Assembly: GCF_007855645.1 (NCBI RefSeq)
Contig: NZ_CP042265.1
Coordinates: 310,001 to 374,000, forward strand
Length of the DNA stretch: 64,000 nucleotides
Direction of reading: 5' to 3'
From: Qingshengfaniella alkalisoli
Lineage (GTDB): Bacteria; Pseudomonadota; Alphaproteobacteria; Rhodobacterales; Rhodobacteraceae
Part shown: one piece after another, positions 8,185 to 17,046 of the stretch
Numbering within the stretch: the stretch's first letter is position 1
How the letters are laid out: the number at the start of each line of letters is the position of its first letter
The notes under the pieces: generated by a model
Database searches by the model: none
What the model saw: the letters and a program-made list of their open reading frames with translations, nothing else
Told to the model about the DNA's origin: nothing
Made by a program: the position numbers and the translations under genes

Positions 8185-9324
8185 ATGGCGCAACTCGCGA
8201 CCCAAAACCGCTTCGCACCTTGGGAAGACCCAAAGCAGAAGCCCATCATCGAGTTCAGGAACGTCACAAAGCGGTTCGGCACATTCACCGCGATCGACGA
8301 TCTGAGCCTGAACATATACGAACGTGAGTTCTTCGCATTGCTCGGACCATCGGGGTGCGGCAAAACGACGATGATGCGGATGCTCGCGGGGTTTGAGGCG
8401 CCTTCGGAAGGCAAGATCCTGCTCGACGGCCAAAACATCGCACCGGTGCCGCCCAACAAGCGCCCCGTGAACATGATGTTTCAAAGTTACGCTCTGTTCC
8501 CGCATCTATCGGTGGTGGACAACATCGCGTTTGGCCTGAAGCGTTCGGACATGCCCAAATCCGAAATCCAGGGCAGGGTGAACGAAATGCTCCGTCTTAC
8601 GCGGTTGGAAAAATTTGCCACCCGCAAGCCGCACCAGATATCAGGCGGGCAGCGCCAACGTGTGGCCTTGGCGCGGTCGCTGGCCAAGGCGCCAAAGCTC
8701 CTGCTGCTGGACGAACCGCTGGGTGCTCTCGACAAGAAGCTGCGTCAGGACACCCAGTTCGAGTTGATGGACATCCAGGAGAAGACCGGCACAACCTTCG
8801 TGATTGTTACCCACGACCAAGAGGAGGCAATGACCGTCGCTTCTCGCGTGGCCGTCATGGATCAGGGCAAGCTGGTGCAGGTTGAAACGCCCGATGTAAT
8901 CTACGAAGCGCCGAATTCGGTCTATGTTGCGGACTTCATTGGCGATGTGAACATCCTTGAAGGTTCCGCCGATCCGCAGGAAAACGACCGCATCCACCTG
9001 ACTTATGCCGAGGGCACTCCACCACTGCTCGCCGCCACGCAAAAGCCGATCAGCAAGCAGCAACACGTGTCCTACGTCATTCGGCCAGAGAAGATTCTTG
9101 TCAGTGACGAACGCCCAACCGATCGCGCAAATGTCGTTCGGGGCGAAGTGATCGACATCGCGTATCTTGGCAATGTTTCCACCTATCACGTCCGGCTGAC
9201 GACGGGACAGATGATCAAGGCGCAGATGACCAACAGTCGTCGTATCTCGCGCCGCACCTTCACATGGAACGACACGGTCTGGCTGTCCTGGACGGACACT
9301 GCCGGCGTCGTCCTGACAGAGTAA
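8185..9324 (+). CDS. potG: Polyamine ABC transporter ATP-binding protein (PotG/PotA-like)
   Basis: A 379-residue ABC ATPase. Walker A is GPSGCGKTTMMRMLAGFE, the Q-loop region MMFQSYALFPHLSV, the signature ISGGQRQRVALARSLA, Walker B LLLLDEPLGALD and the switch histidine in VTHDQEEAMT. The C-terminal 120 residues form a TOBE-type regulatory domain, as in PotA/PotG. GAGGAATTC precedes the ATG at 8185. It is co-transcribed with the two permease genes that follow. Confidence 0.95.
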   Translation: MAQLATQNRFAPWEDPKQKPIIEFRNVTKRFGTFTAIDDLSLNIYEREFFALLGPSGCGKTTMMRMLAGFEAPSEGKILLDGQNIAPVPPNKRPVNMMFQSYALFPHLSVVDNIAFGLKRSDMPKSEIQGRVNEMLRLTRLEKFATRKPHQISGGQRQRVALARSLAKAPKLLLLDEPLGALDKKLRQDTQFELMDIQEKTGTTFVIVTHDQEEAMTVASRVAVMDQGKLVQVETPDVIYEAPNSVYVADFIGDVNILEGSADPQENDRIHLTYAEGTPPLLAATQKPISKQQHVSYVIRPEKILVSDERPTDRANVVRGEVIDIAYLGNVSTYHVRLTTGQMIKAQMTNSRRISRRTFTWNDTVWLSWTDTAGVVLTE

Positions 9325-9337
9325 GCGGGGTGTACAG

Positions 9338-10234
9338 ATGAACCCACGCCGATTGCTTTTGATACTTGTGCCATATGGCTGGTTGTTGGCACTATTCCTG
9401 ATTCCCTTCGTGATCGTTCTGAAAATCGCGTTATCGGACACGGCAATATCGATCCCGCCTTACACGCCGCTTCTTGACCTGGCGGCTGGTTGGGAGGGCT
9501 TCAAATCCTTCCTCGGACAGCTTGATTTCGAAAATTTCGTCTTTCTGACGGAAGATGACCTCTATTGGAAAGCCTATCTGTCAAGCCTTCAGATTGCGCT
9601 GGTCTCGACGATCATCACGCTGATCATTGGCTATCCCATTGCTTACGCGATGGCCCGGTCTGCGCCCGAATGGCGACCGACATTGATGATGCTTGTGATC
9701 TTGCCGTTCTGGACCAGCTTCCTGATCCGTGTTTACGCGTGGATGGGTATCCTGAGCAATGAAGGCCTTCTGAACCAGTTCCTGCTGTGGACTGGCCTGA
9801 TCTCGGACCCGCTGACCATTCTGAATACGAAGACTGCGGTCTATATCGGGATCGTTTACACCTATCTGCCGTTCATGATCCTGCCTATTTACGCGACTCT
9901 GGAAAAGCTTGATGCCTCGCTACTGGAAGCTGCCGAGGATCTGGGTTGCACGCGGCTGAGCGCCTTCTGGCTGGTGACCTTCCCTCTATCTAAATCGGGT
10001 ATCATTGCCGGGTGCTTCCTCGTCTTCATCCCCGTGATCGGCGAATTTGTCATTCCATCACTGCTGGGCGGCTCCGGCACGTTGATGATCGGCAAGGTGC
10101 TTTGGGAAGAGTTCTTCTCGAACCGTGACTGGCCGGTCGCTTCGGCCGTGGCCGTGATCCTGCTGATGATCCTCGTGATCCCGATCATCCTGTTCCAGCG
10201 CAACGAGCAGAAGAACCGGGAGGCCGACCAATGA
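9338..10234 (+). CDS. potH: Polyamine ABC transporter permease (PotH/PotB-like)
   Basis: A 298-residue inner-membrane permease with about six membrane segments. The cytoplasmic coupling motif is seen in LEAAEDLGCTRLSAFWLVTFPLS (EAA loop, around residues 195-215). It starts 13 bases after potG and its stop overlaps the next start by 4 bases. PotH and PotI type subunits form the heterodimeric channel. Confidence 0.93.
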   Translation: MNPRRLLLILVPYGWLLALFLIPFVIVLKIALSDTAISIPPYTPLLDLAAGWEGFKSFLGQLDFENFVFLTEDDLYWKAYLSSLQIALVSTIITLIIGYPIAYAMARSAPEWRPTLMMLVILPFWTSFLIRVYAWMGILSNEGLLNQFLLWTGLISDPLTILNTKTAVYIGIVYTYLPFMILPIYATLEKLDASLLEAAEDLGCTRLSAFWLVTFPLSKSGIIAGCFLVFIPVIGEFVIPSLLGGSGTLMIGKVLWEEFFSNRDWPVASAVAVILLMILVIPIILFQRNEQKNREADQ

Positions 10235-11049
10235 ACCGTCGCTTCTCGCTATTCAATGTAACATCGCTAACACTTGGTTTCGCATTTCTCTATCTGCCGA
10301 TGATCATCCTGATCATCTACAGCTTCAACGCATCCAAACTGGTAACTGTCTGGGCGGGCTTCTCAACCCGATGGTATGGGGAGCTTCTGCGCAACGAACA
10401 GTTTCTCGACGCTGCATGGGTAACACTGAAGGTCGCCGTCGCCTCATCCACCTTGGCAACTGTCCTCGGCACGATGGCAGCCTATGTGCTTGTCCGTGGG
10501 GGCAAGTTCATGGGCCGGACCTTGTTTTCGGGCATGATCTACGCGCCGTTAGTCATGCCGGAGGTGATCACCGGTCTTTCGCTGCTTTTGCTGTTCATCT
10601 CCATCGGGCTGGACCGTGGAGTGTTCACGATCGTTCTGGCGCATACGACCTTCTCGATGTGTTACGTATCGGTTGTCGTGTCTGCGCGGCTGGTAAGCTT
10701 CGATCGATCGCTGGAGGAAGCCGCACTGGATTTGGGTTGCTCGCCGTTTGATGCTTTCAAGAGCGTAACGCTGCCGATCATCACCCCCGCTGTTGTGTCC
10801 GGCTGGCTGCTGGCCTTTACCCTGTCTCTAGATGACTTGGTGATCGCGTCCTTCACCTCAGGCCCGTCCTCCACAACCTTGCCGATCAAGATCTTCAGCG
10901 CCGTTCGTCTGGGCGTTAGTCCGGAAATCAACGCATTGTCCACGATCATGATCGGAATCGTCGCCATCGGGGTCGTCACCGCCTCGCTGGTGTCCAAACG
11001 CGCCATCCTTCGTCAGAAGCGCGAGGAAGAAGAAGGCTTTAAGCAATGA
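10231..11049 (+). CDS. potI: Polyamine ABC transporter permease (PotI/PotC-like)
   Basis: A 272-residue membrane protein with about six helices and the EAA loop LEEAALDLGCSPFDAFKSVT. The ATGA overlaps at both ends (with potH and with puuA) show translational coupling. The C-terminal tail is strongly charged (KREEEEGF), as is usual for the cytoplasmic end. Confidence 0.93.
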   Translation: MNRRFSLFNVTSLTLGFAFLYLPMIILIIYSFNASKLVTVWAGFSTRWYGELLRNEQFLDAAWVTLKVAVASSTLATVLGTMAAYVLVRGGKFMGRTLFSGMIYAPLVMPEVITGLSLLLLFISIGLDRGVFTIVLAHTTFSMCYVSVVVSARLVSFDRSLEEAALDLGCSPFDAFKSVTLPIITPAVVSGWLLAFTLSLDDLVIASFTSGPSSTTLPIKIFSAVRLGVSPEINALSTIMIGIVAIGVVTASLVSKRAILRQKREEEEGFKQ

Positions 11050-12383
11050 CTTTCATGGAAGAGTTCGTCGCCTATTGCGACGAATACGGTGCGCCGGAGC
11101 GGATCGAATTGCTCTTGTGCGACATCAACGCGGTGCTGCGGGGTAAATGGCTGCCGGGCGAGCAGGCGGAGAAACTGGCCAAGGGTGGCGTGCGTCTTCC
11201 CATGTCCACATATGCGCCCAACATTCTGGGGTATGAGGTCGAGGCCACCGGTCTGGGCATCGTCGTCGGCGATCCCGATGGTTACATGCAGCCCATTTCC
11301 GGCACGCTGAAACCAGTGCCATGGCAGGACGGCAATGTCGCGCAGGTTCTGGTGGAACTGACCGACACGGAAGGGAAAATCAGTTCCCTGTCCACGCGCG
11401 AGATGCTTCGCGGTGTCCTGAAACGCTTTGAACAAAAAGGGCTTCGCCCCGTCACTGCCAGCGAGCTTGAATTTTATGTTCTTCAGGCTCGAGAAACTTC
11501 GCGCGCCGAACCCGCACCGCCGAAGCTGACACCCGACGCGCAAAATTACGACATGGAGCTTCTGCAGCGCAAAGAGCCCGTTCTGACCGAAATCCTCGAT
11601 GCTGCCGCTGCGCAGGGCCTGGATACCGACACTCTAATCGCGGAATATGGCCCCGGACAGTTCGAAGTGAACTTCCATCACACCGATGATGCGCTCGCCG
11701 CAGCCGACACAGCGCTGATGTTCCGCCGCTTGGTGCGCGGCGTGGTGGCAAGGCATGGGCTGGAAGCCACTTTCATGGCCAAGCCTTATGCGGACCTGCC
11801 CGGCAACGGGATGCATCTGCATGTCTCGCTGATCGACGAGAAAGATCGGAACGTTTTCGACGGTGGCGGCCCGTTGTCGGAGACGTTGAAACATGCTGTC
11901 GGCGGCGTGCTCGACAGCATGCGTGACATGCAAGCCATCTTCGCGCCACACCTGAATTCCTATCGCCGGTTCGGTCTGGGGTCATTTGCGCCGGCGGGTC
12001 CGGAATGGGGCATGGATCATCGTGGCGCCGCGGTGCGCTTGCCAGAGATCGCAGGCCCCGGCGCTCGGCTGGAGCACCGCATCGCGGGCGCCGACGTGAA
12101 CCCGTATCTAGTCTTTGCTGCGATCCTTGGCGGGATCCTGGACGGGCTAGACCATCCGCGCGATCTGCCGCCTCCTCTGGATACGTCAGATGGAAGCCAG
12201 GCTCCCCCGCTGGCATCGGACTGGTCGACTGCCGTCGAACAGTTCGCGCAGTCAGAGCTTGCAAAGGAAATTTTCGGCGAGAACTACCGGCATGTCTATA
12301 CAGAGGTAAGGCGTGACGAGATCAAGGAACTCGCCTCAATCATCACGCCGGTCGAATACCGCTATTATCTGAGCCGATTCTAA
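11046..12383 (+). CDS. puuA: Glutamine synthetase-family gamma-glutamylpolyamine synthetase (PuuA-like)
   Basis: A 445-residue glutamine synthetase-fold ligase. SELEFYV (metal-binding Glu), GPGQFEVNFHHTDD, NGMHLHVSL and PGARLEHRIAGADVNPY are the expected ATP, metal and glutamate motifs. Its place directly after a putrescine transporter (4-base overlap) and before a PuuB-like oxidase points to ATP-dependent formation of gamma-glutamylputrescine rather than glutamine synthesis. Length is close to PuuA. Confidence 0.88.
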   Translation: MTFMEEFVAYCDEYGAPERIELLLCDINAVLRGKWLPGEQAEKLAKGGVRLPMSTYAPNILGYEVEATGLGIVVGDPDGYMQPISGTLKPVPWQDGNVAQVLVELTDTEGKISSLSTREMLRGVLKRFEQKGLRPVTASELEFYVLQARETSRAEPAPPKLTPDAQNYDMELLQRKEPVLTEILDAAAAQGLDTDTLIAEYGPGQFEVNFHHTDDALAAADTALMFRRLVRGVVARHGLEATFMAKPYADLPGNGMHLHVSLIDEKDRNVFDGGGPLSETLKHAVGGVLDSMRDMQAIFAPHLNSYRRFGLGSFAPAGPEWGMDHRGAAVRLPEIAGPGARLEHRIAGADVNPYLVFAAILGGILDGLDHPRDLPPPLDTSDGSQAPPLASDWSTAVEQFAQSELAKEIFGENYRHVYTEVRRDEIKELASIITPVEYRYYLSRF

Positions 12384-12388
12384 GCCCG

Positions 12389-13726
12389 ATGCGCCGCATT
12401 TTCGAAGACAATGCCTATCAGCGCGATGTGGATACGTTAAATTATTGGCGTGCCACCACGCCTAATGAGCGTACATGTCCCGCGCTTGATGGTCGTGCAA
12501 CGACAGAGTTCGCGATTATCGGCGCGGGCTTTACCGGGCTGAATGCGGCACTTCACCTGGCTCGGGAAGGAGCCGATGTCACGGTCCTTGATGCGCATGG
12601 TCCGGGTTGGGGCGCTTCCGGGCGCAATGGCGGATTCTGTTGTCTGGGCGGTGCCAAGGCCAGTGATGCCGTGCTGAAGCGGCGTTTCGGCGAAGCCGGA
12701 TACCGGAAATACCGTCAGACCGAGAAAGCGGCGGTTGACTTCGTTGATGATCTATTGGTGCGACTGCAACTGGATGTGGATCGTCATTCAAGCGGCGAAA
12801 CCGTACTCGCGCATCGCCCCAAGGATATGGACCGGCTTCGCCGCGAAGCTGAGGAAATCCATGACGAGTATGGCGTTGATGTCGAACTGATCGAAAAGGC
12901 CGACCTTGCTGCGCAGGGTATGAACAGCGCAGAATTCCATGGCGGTTTGACCGTACGCAAAGGTTTCGGATTAAATCCGCGCAAGTACGTACAGGGGCTG
13001 GCCCATAAAGCGGTCACCAAGGGGGTACGCATCCATGGCGACAGCCCGGTAACAGGCATCACGCGCATCGACGATGGCTACGAACTGAGAAGCCCTTCGG
13101 GCACGTTGCAGGCGAAACATCTGCTGTTGGCGACGAACGGGTATTCATCGGACGATTTGCCGGAGTGGATGCGAGCGCGCTATCTTCCTATACAAAGCAA
13201 CATCATCGTTACGCGCCCCCTGACGGATGATGAAATCGCCGAGCAGGGCTGGTTCTCTGACCAAATGGCGTATGATACGCGGCATCTGTTGCATTACTTC
13301 CGACTGATGCCCAATCGGCGAATGTTGTTCGGTATGCGAGGCGGAGTGAATGCCACACCCCAGGCTCACGAACGGATGAGAACGTATGTCCGGTCCGAAT
13401 TCGACCGTATCTTTCCAGCCTGGACCGGGGTGGAGACACCGTATTTTTGGACGGGCCTGGCCTGCCTGTCACGTAACCTGACCCCCTATGTCGGGCCGAT
13501 CGGCGACTGGCCAGATGCGTTTGCGTCGTTCGCCTACCACGGCAATGGCGTCGCGATGGGCAGCTATTGCGGTATGCTGATGGCGGAACTTGCCCTTGGT
13601 CGAAAGTCGCACCATATCTGCCCCGACGTGATCAAGGCACCGCCTGCGAGGTTCCCTTTTGGACGCTTTCGCCGGGCATTGCTGCCGATCACCTTCTTGC
13701 ATTACAATTTTCTGGACCGACCATGA
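12389..13726 (+). CDS. puuB: Gamma-glutamylputrescine oxidase-like FAD protein (PuuB-like, copy 2)
   Basis: A 445-residue DAO-family flavoprotein. The dinucleotide-binding motif FAIIGAGFTGLNAALHLARE is preceded by about 45 residues, as in PuuB, and followed by GWGASGRNGGFCCLGGAK. The C-terminal FAYHGNGVAMGSYCG block also binds FAD. It probably oxidises gamma-glutamylputrescine to gamma-glutamyl-aminobutyraldehyde and ammonia with release of peroxide. The stop overlaps the next start (ATGA). It is clearly related to the 3393-4694 gene but diverged. Confidence 0.87.
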   Translation: MRRIFEDNAYQRDVDTLNYWRATTPNERTCPALDGRATTEFAIIGAGFTGLNAALHLAREGADVTVLDAHGPGWGASGRNGGFCCLGGAKASDAVLKRRFGEAGYRKYRQTEKAAVDFVDDLLVRLQLDVDRHSSGETVLAHRPKDMDRLRREAEEIHDEYGVDVELIEKADLAAQGMNSAEFHGGLTVRKGFGLNPRKYVQGLAHKAVTKGVRIHGDSPVTGITRIDDGYELRSPSGTLQAKHLLLATNGYSSDDLPEWMRARYLPIQSNIIVTRPLTDDEIAEQGWFSDQMAYDTRHLLHYFRLMPNRRMLFGMRGGVNATPQAHERMRTYVRSEFDRIFPAWTGVETPYFWTGLACLSRNLTPYVGPIGDWPDAFASFAYHGNGVAMGSYCGMLMAELALGRKSHHICPDVIKAPPARFPFGRFRRALLPITFLHYNFLDRP

Positions 13727-14436
13727 CCACATCTCTTCGTATCGGAGTTCTCGAAACAGGCCGCCCGCCGGAAGAACTGGCAGCAGATCATGGAGACTAT
13801 CCATCTATGGTGGCCGATTGGCTGGCACCGCTCGAGGGTGAGGTAACTCAATACGCCGTATTAGATGGGAAGTTTCCCGAGAGCCCGGACGATGCGGATC
13901 TGTGGATCATCACCGGATCGAAATTCGGGGTGTATGAAAATCATCCATTCATCGCACCACTGGAAGATTTCATACGTCGCGCACGGGACGCCGGGCGCAA
14001 GATGGTCGGGATCTGCTTTGGTCATCAGGTCATGGCACAGGCACTTGGCGGGGCCGTGGGTAAGTCTGACAAAGGTTGGGGTTTAGGCGTACATGAGTAC
14101 ACGCCGGTGAATTGGCCTGACGAACTTGGCACCGCACCGGAGAAACTGTCCCTTCAAGCCTATCATCAGGATCAAGTGAAAACGCTGCCCGAAGGAGCCC
14201 GCGTGATCGCATCGTCTGAATTTTGTGACTACGCGGCACTGTGGTATCCAGGCTTTGGCCTGTCCGTGCAAGGGCATCCGGAGTTTCGTTCCGAATATGC
14301 TTCACAACTTCTGAACAGCCGGAAGGGGACACTGCTTGCACCGGATGAGGTCGACGATGCGCAATCAACCATGGCCAAGCCGACAACCCAGCATCAACTT
14401 GCCGAGCTGATAAGAATCCATTTTCCAGACCTCTAG
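13723..14436 (+). CDS. Class I glutamine amidotransferase-type hydrolase, possible PuuD substitute
   Basis: A 237-residue class I GATase-fold protein. The nucleophile is the Cys of GICFGHQVMAQALGG and the catalytic His/Glu lie in SVQGHPEFRSEYA; WIITGSKFGVYE marks the oxyanion region. ATG 13723 overlaps the puuB stop, which sets the start; the 52-residue extension upstream is not family-like. Sequence motifs are of the GMP-synthase glutaminase type, not the C26 peptidase type of E. coli PuuD. By position it may release GABA from gamma-glutamyl-GABA, but that is inference. Confidence 0.8.
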   Translation: MTTSLRIGVLETGRPPEELAADHGDYPSMVADWLAPLEGEVTQYAVLDGKFPESPDDADLWIITGSKFGVYENHPFIAPLEDFIRRARDAGRKMVGICFGHQVMAQALGGAVGKSDKGWGLGVHEYTPVNWPDELGTAPEKLSLQAYHQDQVKTLPEGARVIASSEFCDYAALWYPGFGLSVQGHPEFRSEYASQLLNSRKGTLLAPDEVDDAQSTMAKPTTQHQLAELIRIHFPDL

Positions 14437-14557
14437 TTAGTGGTTTTCCTTGAACCAACCCGGCCCCTTGGCGTTACTAGATTGACGGTAAGCAGGGAGG
14501 GGTTTCTATGCATGGCCACAGAACGACCACTTTATGCGGTGATCGTGAGGCTGTGCA

Positions 14558-15673
14558 ATGACGGCCCCCGACCCGATCACCAACACGACTGTTGCAGTTA
14601 AGTGGGCCATTCTGGGCCTGTTCCTGATTGCAGCAGTGGGTGCGTTGATATTGGCGAGGTCCTTTCTCATGCCTGTCATCCTGGCCTTTATGCTGTCGCT
14701 CACCTTCTCTCCTATACGCCGCTGGCTTGGCCGACGTGGAGTACCGCCATACTTGACAGCTTTCGTTGTCGTGCTGGGGTTGGTCGGACTGCTCGTTGGA
14801 TTGAGCGCAGTACTGTCCGGTCCCATACAGCAGTACAGTCGAGACCGTGCGATCATCATGTATAACGTCGAGCAGAAGCTGCGTGGGCTTAGCGAGACAA
14901 TCGAGAAGATCTCCGAAGCCAGCGAAGAGGTTCAAAGCATTGCGACTGGCGACGCAGAGGGTCAGGGCGAAGAAGAACCGCAGGAAGTTGTCATAAAAGA
15001 CAGCAGCTTGATGTCAAAAGCAGCGCTGACCGCCCCGTACATGATGGCACAAATTACGCTTGCATTGGTCTTGTTGTTCTTTCTGATCGGGACGGGAGAC
15101 CTATTCTACGAAAAGCTTGTCAAGGCGAGCCCGACCTTTGCCGATAAGCGCAAGGCTATTAAAATTGCCTTTGATATCGAGAAGAAGATCAGCCGGTATT
15201 TCCTGACGATCACCGTCATCAACGCCTGTCTCGGGATTGTGGTGGGCCTCTGCCTGTGGAGCGTCGGCATGCCCAACCCGTTGCTGTTCGGGGTGCTGGC
15301 CTTCGCGCTGAACTTCATCCCCTATCTCGGTGCAATCGCCGGCGTGGTCCTGACCTTTATCATTGGGCTGGTGAGCTTTGATCAGGTCAGTACGGCGGTG
15401 TTGGCGGCCAGCTTATACCTGATCTGCACAACCTTGGAGGGACAGTTCGTCACCCCCTACATGGTTGGTCGAAACCTGAAGCTGAATCCTGTCGTAGTTT
15501 TCATCTCGGTAGCCTTCTGGGGATGGGCATGGTCCGTGATCGGAATGTTCATCGCGGTTCCCGTGCTTCTGGCCATACGCTCGATCGCCGAGTCGGTTCC
15601 CAGTTTGCAGAACATTGCGATCTTTCTGTCGGGGCGCGACGAACGGCCCGATCAGTCAGAGCACCCTTCCTGA
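14558..15673 (+). CDS. AI-2E family transporter (PerM-like)
   Basis: A 371-residue membrane protein. N-terminal hydrophobic segments (residues about 15-45 and 65-90) are followed by a soluble insert rich in Glu (about 105-150), then a cluster of helices with PNPLLFGVLAFALNFIPYLGAIAG and a C-terminal GWAWSVIGMFIAVPVLLAIR segment, the usual AI-2E_transport layout. Members export small molecules or act as antiporters; the name does not prove AI-2 transport. GAGG precedes the ATG. It stands alone. Confidence 0.85.
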   Translation: MTAPDPITNTTVAVKWAILGLFLIAAVGALILARSFLMPVILAFMLSLTFSPIRRWLGRRGVPPYLTAFVVVLGLVGLLVGLSAVLSGPIQQYSRDRAIIMYNVEQKLRGLSETIEKISEASEEVQSIATGDAEGQGEEEPQEVVIKDSSLMSKAALTAPYMMAQITLALVLLFFLIGTGDLFYEKLVKASPTFADKRKAIKIAFDIEKKISRYFLTITVINACLGIVVGLCLWSVGMPNPLLFGVLAFALNFIPYLGAIAGVVLTFIIGLVSFDQVSTAVLAASLYLICTTLEGQFVTPYMVGRNLKLNPVVVFISVAFWGWAWSVIGMFIAVPVLLAIRSIAESVPSLQNIAIFLSGRDERPDQSEHPS

Positions 15674-16173
15674 TCAACCGCTATTGCGATAGCCAGCCCC
15701 GCGTGTTGCGGCGACCACATCTTGGTCGAATGCAATCTGCCTGTCGAGAGGAGTGCTGGTGATCAGTCCCTGATTTGTAGGCGCTTTCGTATCATGCGTT
15801 CGCGCCAAATCAGCTTGCATACAAGTCGATTGTCGACCCCTCTGTTGAGATCGATACATCAATACCATTGTCACGGGTGGCGCGCCCAAGTCTGCGCCCG
15901 GAACTAAAACATGACCACACGGGGGCTAAGACGGATAGTCGTCAAGACAGCAGCCCAATAGTTAGACTCGGCTGACCCCTACAGTGTGCTCGGTCGGTTG
16001 TTCCACCTAGACCATGATGGCGTTGCTGTTATGGCCGTTGATGGAACTGCTGCGTGGGCAGGCACCGATTGTGGCGTTCTGTGTAAAGCAGCGCACGGAT
16101 ACGACGCCTCGCATTGCGATTCTATGTAGGTTAAAGCAGGATTGCTCGTTCGTGACCAATGTAAGGGTGATTG
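15674..16173. other. 500-base stretch without a recognisable gene
   Basis: Short frames exist on both strands, but none shows a convincing start, a family motif or typical codon use. No tRNA-like fold, terminator with T-run or repeat was found. The last 12 bases contain the AAGGGTG ribosome site of the glycosyltransferase. The stretch may hold promoters, an sRNA or decayed coding sequence, none of which I can support. Confidence 0.5.
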
Positions 16174-17043
16174 ATGTCCGAAGACCGCCAGCGATATGCC
16201 CTTGCTGTTATAATTCCGCACTACAACGATCTAGACAGACTTCGGACCTGCCTTGAACATCTGCATCCTCAGCTAAGTACGGATGTGGAATGCGTGGTGG
16301 TGGACAACGGCTCGGATGACGATATTGATGGGCTGATGAGCTCCTATCCCGACCTGCGTTTGGTGGTCGAGCCGCAAAAGGGTGCCGCCGCCGCACGAAA
16401 CCGCGGGGTCCGGGAAACCACTGCCCCCTTGCTGACGTTTCTGGATTGCGACTGCAAGCCCGCGCCAGATTGGATTTCATGCGGTCGGGAGGTCGCCGCG
16501 CGCGGTGATCTGGTCGGGGGCAGGGTAGACACCTTTGACGAGACACCAGCGCCAAGATCCGGCGCTGAAGCGTTCGAGACGGTTTTCGCCTTCCACCAGC
16601 GCGACTACGTCAAGCGAAAGGGCTTTTCGGTAACGGCCAATCTGCTTACGCCCCGCTCTGTTTTCGAGGCGGTCGGGCCATTTCGTAATGAGGTTGCCGA
16701 AGACGTTGACTGGTGCCACCGTGCGACGGCGCTAGGCCATAAATTGGTTTATGCCGATGAATGGCGAGTCGCACACCCGACGCGGCAGGACTGGGCCGCG
16801 TTGCGCAAAAAATGGCGACGAACCACGAATGAGCGTTTTCAACTTGCGGGGACGGGTTTTGTCGCCAGGCTTAAGTGGTCCGCGATGGCGCTGGTTGTGC
16901 TGGCCTCCGGCCCCGCGCATTTGCCAAAGGTCTGGGGGTCGCGGCGGTTGAGTACTAGGGAAAAGTATCGCGGATCCCTGACCCTTCTGCGGATCAGGTC
17001 AACGCGTGCCATATGGATGGTTACGCAGGCACTGACGGGCTAG
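16174..17043 (+). CDS. Family 2 glycosyltransferase
   Basis: A 289-residue GT-A fold enzyme. The N-terminal nucleotide-binding strand YALAVIIPHYND is followed by the VVDNGSDDD motif and the DxD-type FLDCDCKPAPDW (about 89-100), which binds the metal and sugar nucleotide. A C-terminal hydrophobic segment around WSAMALVVLASG may touch the membrane. ATG 16174 was preferred over the TTG directly before it because of AAGGGTG spacing. It converges on a UDP-glucuronate epimerase gene 3 bases away, so a role in surface polysaccharide or glycolipid is plausible. Confidence 0.85.
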   Translation: MSEDRQRYALAVIIPHYNDLDRLRTCLEHLHPQLSTDVECVVVDNGSDDDIDGLMSSYPDLRLVVEPQKGAAAARNRGVRETTAPLLTFLDCDCKPAPDWISCGREVAARGDLVGGRVDTFDETPAPRSGAEAFETVFAFHQRDYVKRKGFSVTANLLTPRSVFEAVGPFRNEVAEDVDWCHRATALGHKLVYADEWRVAHPTRQDWAALRKKWRRTTNERFQLAGTGFVARLKWSAMALVVLASGPAHLPKVWGSRRLSTREKYRGSLTLLRIRSTRAIWMVTQALTG

Positions 17044-17046
17044 ATT

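Noticed and set aside
8641-9441. 266-codon reverse frame across potG and potH
   Set aside because: Antisense to ABC ATPase motifs and without similarity to known proteins.
14558-15673. Calling the PerM-like protein a quorum-sensing AI-2 exporter
   Set aside because: The family name is historical; many members act as antiporters and no luxS or lsr genes are present.
15979-16256. Short frames in the 500-base gap before the glycosyltransferase
   Set aside because: Two 80-codon frames on opposite strands overlap each other, and neither has family features or a good ribosome site.
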